NCBI GenBank assembly: GCA_000447245.1
Contig: AUYT01000001.1
Coordinates: forward strand, 930,106-994,105
Reading direction: 5' to 3'
Length of the DNA stretch: 64,000 bases
DNA from: a candidate division Zixibacteria bacterium RBG-1
GTDB taxonomy: Bacteria; Zixibacteria; MSB-5A5; DSPP01; RBG-1
A model generated the notes under the pieces. It worked only from the letters and a program-made list of their open reading frames with translations. It was not told the origin of the DNA and did no database searches. Made by a program: the position numbers and the translations under genes. Positions 59,498-64,000 of this stretch are shown piece after piece (the stretch's first letter is position 1; the number at the start of each line of letters is the position of its first letter).

Positions 59498-62200
59498 ATG
59501 GTAAAAAAGAAGCGCTTATTTTTAATTGACGGTTCGGCTCTGGCTTACCGCTCTTATTTTGCTTTTATCCGTAATCCGCTGATAAATTCCAAAGGGGTCA
59601 ACACCAGTGCAGTGTTTGGCTTCACCAATTCGCTTTTAAAAATTCTGAAAGAGGAAAAGCCGGATTACTTAGCCATTATTTTTGATACAGCTGCTCCTAC
59701 CTTTAGACATGAACTTTACAAAGAATATAAATCGACCCGCAGCAAAATGCCTGACGATATGGCTAGCCAGCTTCCTCATATTTATGAGGTGGTGGAAGCT
59801 ATGAAATTGCCCATTTTGGAGCTGGAAGGATTTGAGGCGGATGATCTAATGGGGACTTTGGCTAAGAAAGCTGAAAAGAATGGGTTGGAAACGGTCTTGG
59901 TCACAGGTGATAAGGATTTTTTGCAGCTAGTGGATAAGGATATTTTAGTTTTAAATCCTCGTAAAGCCGGAGAGGAAATGGAGCTTTTGGATGAAGAAAA
60001 AGTGAAGGATAAATTTGGTGTTTCTCCCTCACAATTCACCGACGTCTTGGCTCTGATGGGGGACACATCGGATAACGTTCCGGGTGTTCCGGGCATCGGT
60101 GAGAAAACAGCTCTGGAGCTGGTAGAGAAATTCAAAAACCTGGAAAATCTTCTGGAGAATTTAGCGGAAGTGGAGAAAAAGAAACTAAGAGAAAATATAG
60201 AGTTTAATGCCGACCAAGCCCGTTTGTCTAAACGGTTGGTGACCATCGATACCAATGTTCCCTGCGAATTGGATTTAGAAAAGTTTCAAATCAAAGATTA
60301 TATCACTCCCCGGGTCAAAGAGATTTTTAAAGAATTGGAGTTCACTTCTCTTTTGGGGCAGGTTTCAGTAAAAGAGTTGGAAGAAACGGTCAAATATAAA
60401 ACTGTGGAATCTTTGGATAAACTTACAGATTTGATTTCAGAGCTTGAAAAAGCTGGTGAGTTTGCTATAGATACTGAAACCTCCAGTATTTCTGTCGTGG
60501 GGACTGGTATGGTAGGAATCTCAATTTCCAAAGCCAAAGGGGAGGCGGTTTATATCCCGGTCGGTCACACCGGCTTAGAGAGCAAAAAGAATTTAGAGCT
60601 GAAAAAAGTTTTGGCAAGTTTAAAACCGATTCTGGAAGATGAAAAGATTAAAAAAATCGGGCAGAATGCTAAATTTGATGTGATGGTTTTCAAGCAATCC
60701 GGGATTGAAGTTAAGGGAATTTCTTTTGACCCTATGATTGCCTCATATCTGCTCAACCCTTCCATCCGCCAGCATAACTTAGATAGTTTGGCTTTGAAAT
60801 ATTTGGACCATAAGATGATTCCGATTGAAGATTTAATCGGCTCTGGCAAAAAACAAAAATCATTTGCCGAGGTTCTCATAGATAAAGCTACCATTTATTC
60901 CGGTGAGGATGCCGATTTCACTTTTCGCTTAAAAGAAATTCTTTATCCCCAGCTGAAACAATTAGAATTGGAGAAACTTTTTTATGAAGTGGAAATTCCG
61001 CTCGTTTATGTTTTAGCAGAAATGGAATTAGCCGGAGTGAATATTGATTTAAAAATTCTAAAAGATGTCTCAAAATATTTGGAAAAAGAGATTGATAAGT
61101 ATACCAAAGAGATTTTTGAAATGGCTGGTAAGGAATTCAATTTGAATTCTCCCCAGCAGTTGGCGAAAGTTCTATTCGAAGATTTGAAATTAAAACCGCT
61201 TCGCAGAACCACCAAGAAAACTCATCAGTCCACAGACATTCAGGTTTTGGAGGAGTTAGCCAAAGTTCACCCTTTGCCCAAGGCGTTACTGGAATATAGG
61301 CAGTTGGCTAAATTGAAATCTACTTATGTAGATGCTTTGCCAGAATTAATAAATAGAAAAACCGGCAGAATTCATACTTCGTTCAATCAAACTGTGGCTG
61401 CTACTGGACGGCTTTCTTCTTCTGGCCCCAATTTACAAAATATTCCGATTCGAACTGAGATTGGTCAGAAAATCAGAAAGGCATTTGTGCCGGGAAGCAA
61501 AGATTTTTTACTTGTGTCAGCTGATTATTCCCAGATTGAATTAAGAATTTTAGCCCATTTTTCAGAAGATCCTACCATGATAAATTCCTTTCTAAAAGAT
61601 GAAGATATTCACAGCCGGACCGCGTCCGAAGTTTTTGGAGTTTCTCCCCAAGATGTAACTCCAGAGCAGAGAAGACAAGCTAAAATCGCCAATTTCTCTG
61701 TAATTTACGGGGTCTCGGCTTATGGTTTATCTCAACAGACAGATATGACCGTAGAAGAAGCGGATATGTTTATTAAAATTTATTTTAAGCGGTATCCTAA
61801 AGTAGCAGAGTATATTGATAATATAATCGAGAAGGCCAAGAAAGATGGATATGTTACTACGATGTTGGGAAGAAGAAGATATATTCCGGAAATAAATTCT
61901 GAAAATAGACAGGCAAGAGAATTTGCGGAGAGAATTGCTCTAAATACTCCAATTCAGGGGACGGCGGCAGATTTGATTAAGATAGTGATGATTGAAATTA
62001 GCGAGGAAATGACTCGTAAACAGTGCCAGTCAAAAATGATTTTACAGGTACATGATGAATTGGTGTTTGAAGCCCAAAAATCGGAATTGGATTGGTTGAA
62101 AAAGATGGTTAAAGATAAGATGGAGAACTCTTTGAAATTGAAAGTTCCTATTAAAGTGGAGATTGGGGTAGGAGAGAATTGGTTGGAGTTGGAATATTAG
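59498..62200 (+). CDS. polA: DNA polymerase I
   Basis: A 900-residue polymerase with all three domains. The 5'-nuclease (1-290) has LFLIDGSALAYRSYFAF, GFEADDLMGTLA and ALMGDTSDNVPGVPGIGEKT. The 3'-5' exonuclease (310-490) keeps its acidic residues (FAIDTETSS, GQNAKFDVMVF, YSGEDADFTFRL), so proofreading is likely active. The polymerase part shows motif A (VSADYSQIELRILAHFSEDP), motif B (RRQAKIANFSVIYGVSAYG) and motif C (LQVHDELVFEAQ). It is used in repair and Okazaki fragment maturation. Confidence 0.98.
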   Translation: MVKKKRLFLIDGSALAYRSYFAFIRNPLINSKGVNTSAVFGFTNSLLKILKEEKPDYLAIIFDTAAPTFRHELYKEYKSTRSKMPDDMASQLPHIYEVVEAMKLPILELEGFEADDLMGTLAKKAEKNGLETVLVTGDKDFLQLVDKDILVLNPRKAGEEMELLDEEKVKDKFGVSPSQFTDVLALMGDTSDNVPGVPGIGEKTALELVEKFKNLENLLENLAEVEKKKLRENIEFNADQARLSKRLVTIDTNVPCELDLEKFQIKDYITPRVKEIFKELEFTSLLGQVSVKELEETVKYKTVESLDKLTDLISELEKAGEFAIDTETSSISVVGTGMVGISISKAKGEAVYIPVGHTGLESKKNLELKKVLASLKPILEDEKIKKIGQNAKFDVMVFKQSGIEVKGISFDPMIASYLLNPSIRQHNLDSLALKYLDHKMIPIEDLIGSGKKQKSFAEVLIDKATIYSGEDADFTFRLKEILYPQLKQLELEKLFYEVEIPLVYVLAEMELAGVNIDLKILKDVSKYLEKEIDKYTKEIFEMAGKEFNLNSPQQLAKVLFEDLKLKPLRRTTKKTHQSTDIQVLEELAKVHPLPKALLEYRQLAKLKSTYVDALPELINRKTGRIHTSFNQTVAATGRLSSSGPNLQNIPIRTEIGQKIRKAFVPGSKDFLLVSADYSQIELRILAHFSEDPTMINSFLKDEDIHSRTASEVFGVSPQDVTPEQRRQAKIANFSVIYGVSAYGLSQQTDMTVEEADMFIKIYFKRYPKVAEYIDNIIEKAKKDGYVTTMLGRRRYIPEINSENRQAREFAERIALNTPIQGTAADLIKIVMIEISEEMTRKQCQSKMILQVHDELVFEAQKSELDWLKKMVKDKMENSLKLKVPIKVEIGVGENWLELEY

Positions 62201-62202
62201 AT

Positions 62203-63045
62203 ATGGACGACGAAAAACAACTTTCAACCTTTGACATTTATTTTACTTTTCTGGAAAAAATAGGAGGCATTTATGACAGGTTGCTAGGTCGCTTTGATTC
62301 CAAAGGGGCTGCCTTAACTTCATTCAGCGAGAGTGAAAAGGTTTTTTGTGCCGTTTGCGCTAGAATCTATAAAACTGCGTGTGCCCTTAAGATATTATGT
62401 AAGGAAGGCAAGACTGAAGACAGTGAACCGATTCTTAGAGTTTTACAGGAAGACATAATTTCTATCCTATGGGTTATGCAAACAGATTCTGCGAATAGAC
62501 TAAATGACATTAAAGCTAGAGAAAAATTTTTTGCATATAATCAATTGGAAAGGTATAAAGAACATTTACAAGGATTACAGAAAAAAAAGTTCACAAAAAG
62601 GAGAGACCGTGAAATAAAACGAGTTCAAAAGATTGTAACTAAATTTCAACCTCAAATTACTAATCTATTAATTAAATACAAAAAATACAATTTAAAATCT
62701 TCCAGAGACGTTCAATGGTCTGGGTTCCCAATAACTCCAACTCTCAGACAGATGGCTGAGATTGTGGGCTTGAAATTAGATCATTTAATTTCATATTGGA
62801 TTTCTTCTACTTACGTTCACTTTAGTCTTCAAAAATTGACCCATTATCTTAAACATTCAGATAAAGGTCTTGAATTTGTGATTACTCCAAATTATAAATT
62901 GATTCCAGATATTTTAATTCCTTTAGTTCACTTAATGATAATTTTCGCTCAATCTTTCAACAAATATTTTGGCCTAAGATTCAATAATGAGATAAAGACC
63001 TTTAGGCGGGAGTTTTATACCTCCTTAAAGCAAAAAAGAAAATGA
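62203..63045 (+). CDS. Hypothetical helical protein, possibly DUF5677-like, between polA and coaE
   Basis: A 280-residue mostly helical protein with no signal peptide or membrane segment. Blocks such as PILRVLQEDIISILWVMQTD and SYWISSTYVHFSLQKL (with a conserved-looking His) recall the DUF5677 family, some members of which occur in accessory or defence contexts, but this is a recollection of pattern only. The ATG at 62203 is two bases after the polA stop; the frame is open from 62179 inside polA. It overlaps coaE by four bases. polA and coaE are commonly adjacent, so this gene looks like an insertion. It is lysine-rich and AT-rich. Confidence 0.6.
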   Translation: MDDEKQLSTFDIYFTFLEKIGGIYDRLLGRFDSKGAALTSFSESEKVFCAVCARIYKTACALKILCKEGKTEDSEPILRVLQEDIISILWVMQTDSANRLNDIKAREKFFAYNQLERYKEHLQGLQKKKFTKRRDREIKRVQKIVTKFQPQITNLLIKYKKYNLKSSRDVQWSGFPITPTLRQMAEIVGLKLDHLISYWISSTYVHFSLQKLTHYLKHSDKGLEFVITPNYKLIPDILIPLVHLMIIFAQSFNKYFGLRFNNEIKTFRREFYTSLKQKRK

Positions 63046-63638
63046 TAGTTGGTATAACCGGCGGTATTGCATCTGGAAAAACGGAGGTGGCTAAAGTTTT
63101 CCAGAAAAACGGTGCTTTAGTTATTTCGGGTGACGTGATTGGTAAAGAGGTGGTAGAAAAAAACACAGCTGTTTTGAAAAAATTGGTTCAAACTTTTGCG
63201 AAAGAGATTTTAAATTCTAAAGGGAAATTGAATCGTAAAAAATTGGGGGCAATTGCCTTCGCCAGTGAAAAGAATAAGCAAAAATTAAATCAGATTGTGC
63301 ATCCGTATTTATTAAGGGAGTTAAGACACAGAATCACGAAGTTTCGAAAGGCACGAAAATCACGAAAAATTTTGGTGGTTGATGCGGCTTTGATAGTAGA
63401 GTGGAAACTGTATAAAGAGTTGGATAAATTAATTCTGGTCACTTCCCCTGCAGAAAAGAGATTGCAAAGATTGAAAAATCTGGGTTTCTCGCAAAAAGAA
63501 GCACAAGACAGAATTGGGAGACAGGTAACTGATAGTCGTAGAAGGAGATATTCAGATTTTATTATTTCAAATGATGGCAGCTTAAAACAGCTTAAAGATA
63601 AAGCCCAAGTGCTATGGAGAGAGGTGGTATCTGGCTAA
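63042..63638 (+). CDS. coaE: Dephospho-CoA kinase
   Basis: A 198-residue kinase for the last step of coenzyme A synthesis. The P-loop is MIVGITGGIASGKTEVAKVF, followed by ISGDVIGKEVVEKN, IAFASEKNKQKLNQIVHPYL and LVVDAALIVEWKLYKELDKL. Between residues ~97 and 109 lies RITKFRKARKSRK, encoded by a cacgaa-type repeat (63332-63370) that elsewhere in the window is intergenic. This places a repeat-derived basic insert in a surface turn of the enzyme. Confidence 0.95.
   Translation: MIVGITGGIASGKTEVAKVFQKNGALVISGDVIGKEVVEKNTAVLKKLVQTFAKEILNSKGKLNRKKLGAIAFASEKNKQKLNQIVHPYLLRELRHRITKFRKARKSRKILVVDAALIVEWKLYKELDKLILVTSPAEKRLQRLKNLGFSQKEAQDRIGRQVTDSRRRRYSDFIISNDGSLKQLKDKAQVLWREVVSG
63332..63370 (+). repeat. 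cacgaa-type repeat inside the coaE coding sequence
   Basis: It begins AATCACGAAGTTTCGAAAGG and ends CACGAAAATCACGAAAAAT. It keeps the reading frame and encodes a basic stretch. Relatives are at 11301-11371 and 50300-50347. Confidence 0.6.
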
Positions 63639-63648
63639 ATTAATTTAT

Positions 63649-63676
63649 TTGACAATCGCTTTACAATCCTTATATT
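63649..63676 (+). promoter_or_regulatory. Predicted promoter giving a leaderless transketolase transcript
   Basis: TTGACA (63649-63654), a 16-bp spacer, and TATATT (63671-63676). The expected start is about 63683, the first base of the ATG. No Shine-Dalgarno is visible. Confidence 0.55.
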
Positions 63677-63682
63677 TAAAGT

Positions 63683-64000
63683 ATGTTACAAATTTCACAA
63701 GAAAAAGAGCTGCGTAAAAACCCATTTGGGTACGATATTGAACAGCTCAAAGAGGTTGCTTTAAGGATTCGCCGAGATATTCTCACTATGTTGCCGGAAG
63801 CTGGCTCTGGTCATACCGGGGGACCGCTTTCAGCGGCTGATTTTGGGACTGCTCTATTCTTCAATGAAATGGTGTATGACCCCAAAAATCCAAAATGGCC
63901 TGACCGGGATATGTGGTTTTTCTCTTTTGGTCACGTCACCCCGGTTCATTACTCTCTTTTAGCTGAAGCCGGCTTTTTCCCCAAGAGAGATTTGTTAAAA
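63683..64000 (+). CDS. Transketolase, N-terminal subunit (3'-truncated by window edge)
   Basis: The first 106 codons of a thiamine-diphosphate enzyme. ALRIRRDILTMLPEAGSGHT, GGPLSAADFGTALFFNEMVY and WFFSFGHVTPVHYSLLAEAG match the N-terminal section of transketolase, with the conserved SGHTGGPLS block near the cofactor. It is read through the right edge of the window. Many bacteria with this form have a separate C-terminal subunit gene next; that cannot be seen here. The pathway is the non-oxidative pentose phosphate route. Confidence 0.88.
   Translation, partial: MLQISQEKELRKNPFGYDIEQLKEVALRIRRDILTMLPEAGSGHTGGPLSAADFGTALFFNEMVYDPKNPKWPDRDMWFFSFGHVTPVHYSLLAEAGFFPKRDLLK

Overview
The window looks like chromosomal DNA from a Gram-negative bacterium. 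It carries genes for outer-membrane biogenesis (LptD/OstA, LolA, BamD, Omp85), several small beta-barrel proteins, a TonB-dependent receptor and the non-mevalonate isoprenoid pathway. Seven dockerin-type modules with the signature NLADIxYLVNxVFKGG sit in five large secreted proteins. That signature, together with many c-type cytochromes, suggests the candidate phylum Zixibacteria (RBG-1 type). This placement is inference from recognised sequence style, not a computed phylogeny.

Layout. 1-3.6 kb: the 3' part of miaB, an ACR3-like arsenite permease flanked by two matching short palindromes, and a reverse-strand aquaporin/DoxX pair. 3.8-8.9 kb: a BNR-repeat dockerin protein, then a probable operon of a fused cytochrome-porin (Cyc2-like architecture), a CX4CH cytochrome and a double-cupredoxin dockerin protein, closed by a strong terminator. 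9-15.5 kb: a thioredoxin-fold protein, an Omp85 protein, an EF-G-like GTPase and three small beta-barrels. 15.6-24.7 kb: housekeeping genes yebC-ruvC-ruvA-ruvB, ispD-ispF, dedA, ddl and cysS. 24.76-25.01 kb: tRNA-Thr(UGU) and tRNA-Tyr(GUA).

25.0-44.64 kb appears to be inserted DNA. The last 16-17 bases of the tRNA-Tyr region recur at 34721-34737 and 44626-44641. Each recurrence closes a 168-bp direct repeat (34569-34736 and 44474-44641), and tRNA-Gly(UCC) follows 18 bases after the second. Thr-Tyr-Gly is a tRNA order known from other bacteria, so I infer that two cassettes of about 9.7 and 9.9 kb accreted in tandem at the 3' end of tRNA-Tyr and split the cluster. Cassette 1 carries three secreted dockerin proteins, two of them with cohesin-like or shared C-terminal modules. 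Cassette 2 carries an Fe-S Rrf2 regulator, a porin, five c-type cytochromes (12 haem motifs) and a Qrc/ACIII-like quinone oxidoreductase (pentahaem, MopB, 4x[4Fe-4S], NrfD). No integrase is visible in either cassette.

44.7-64 kb: two EamA transporters; a Fur-TonB receptor-ZIP metal cluster with Fur-box-like sites; lptD, HU, ftsK, lolA, a lytic transglycosylase, bamD, nadD, polA, an unknown gene, coaE, and the start of a transketolase. Small repeat families are scattered between genes, and in coaE and ruvC they seem to run into the coding sequence. Several promoters are predicted to start transcription at or within about 10 nt of the ATG.
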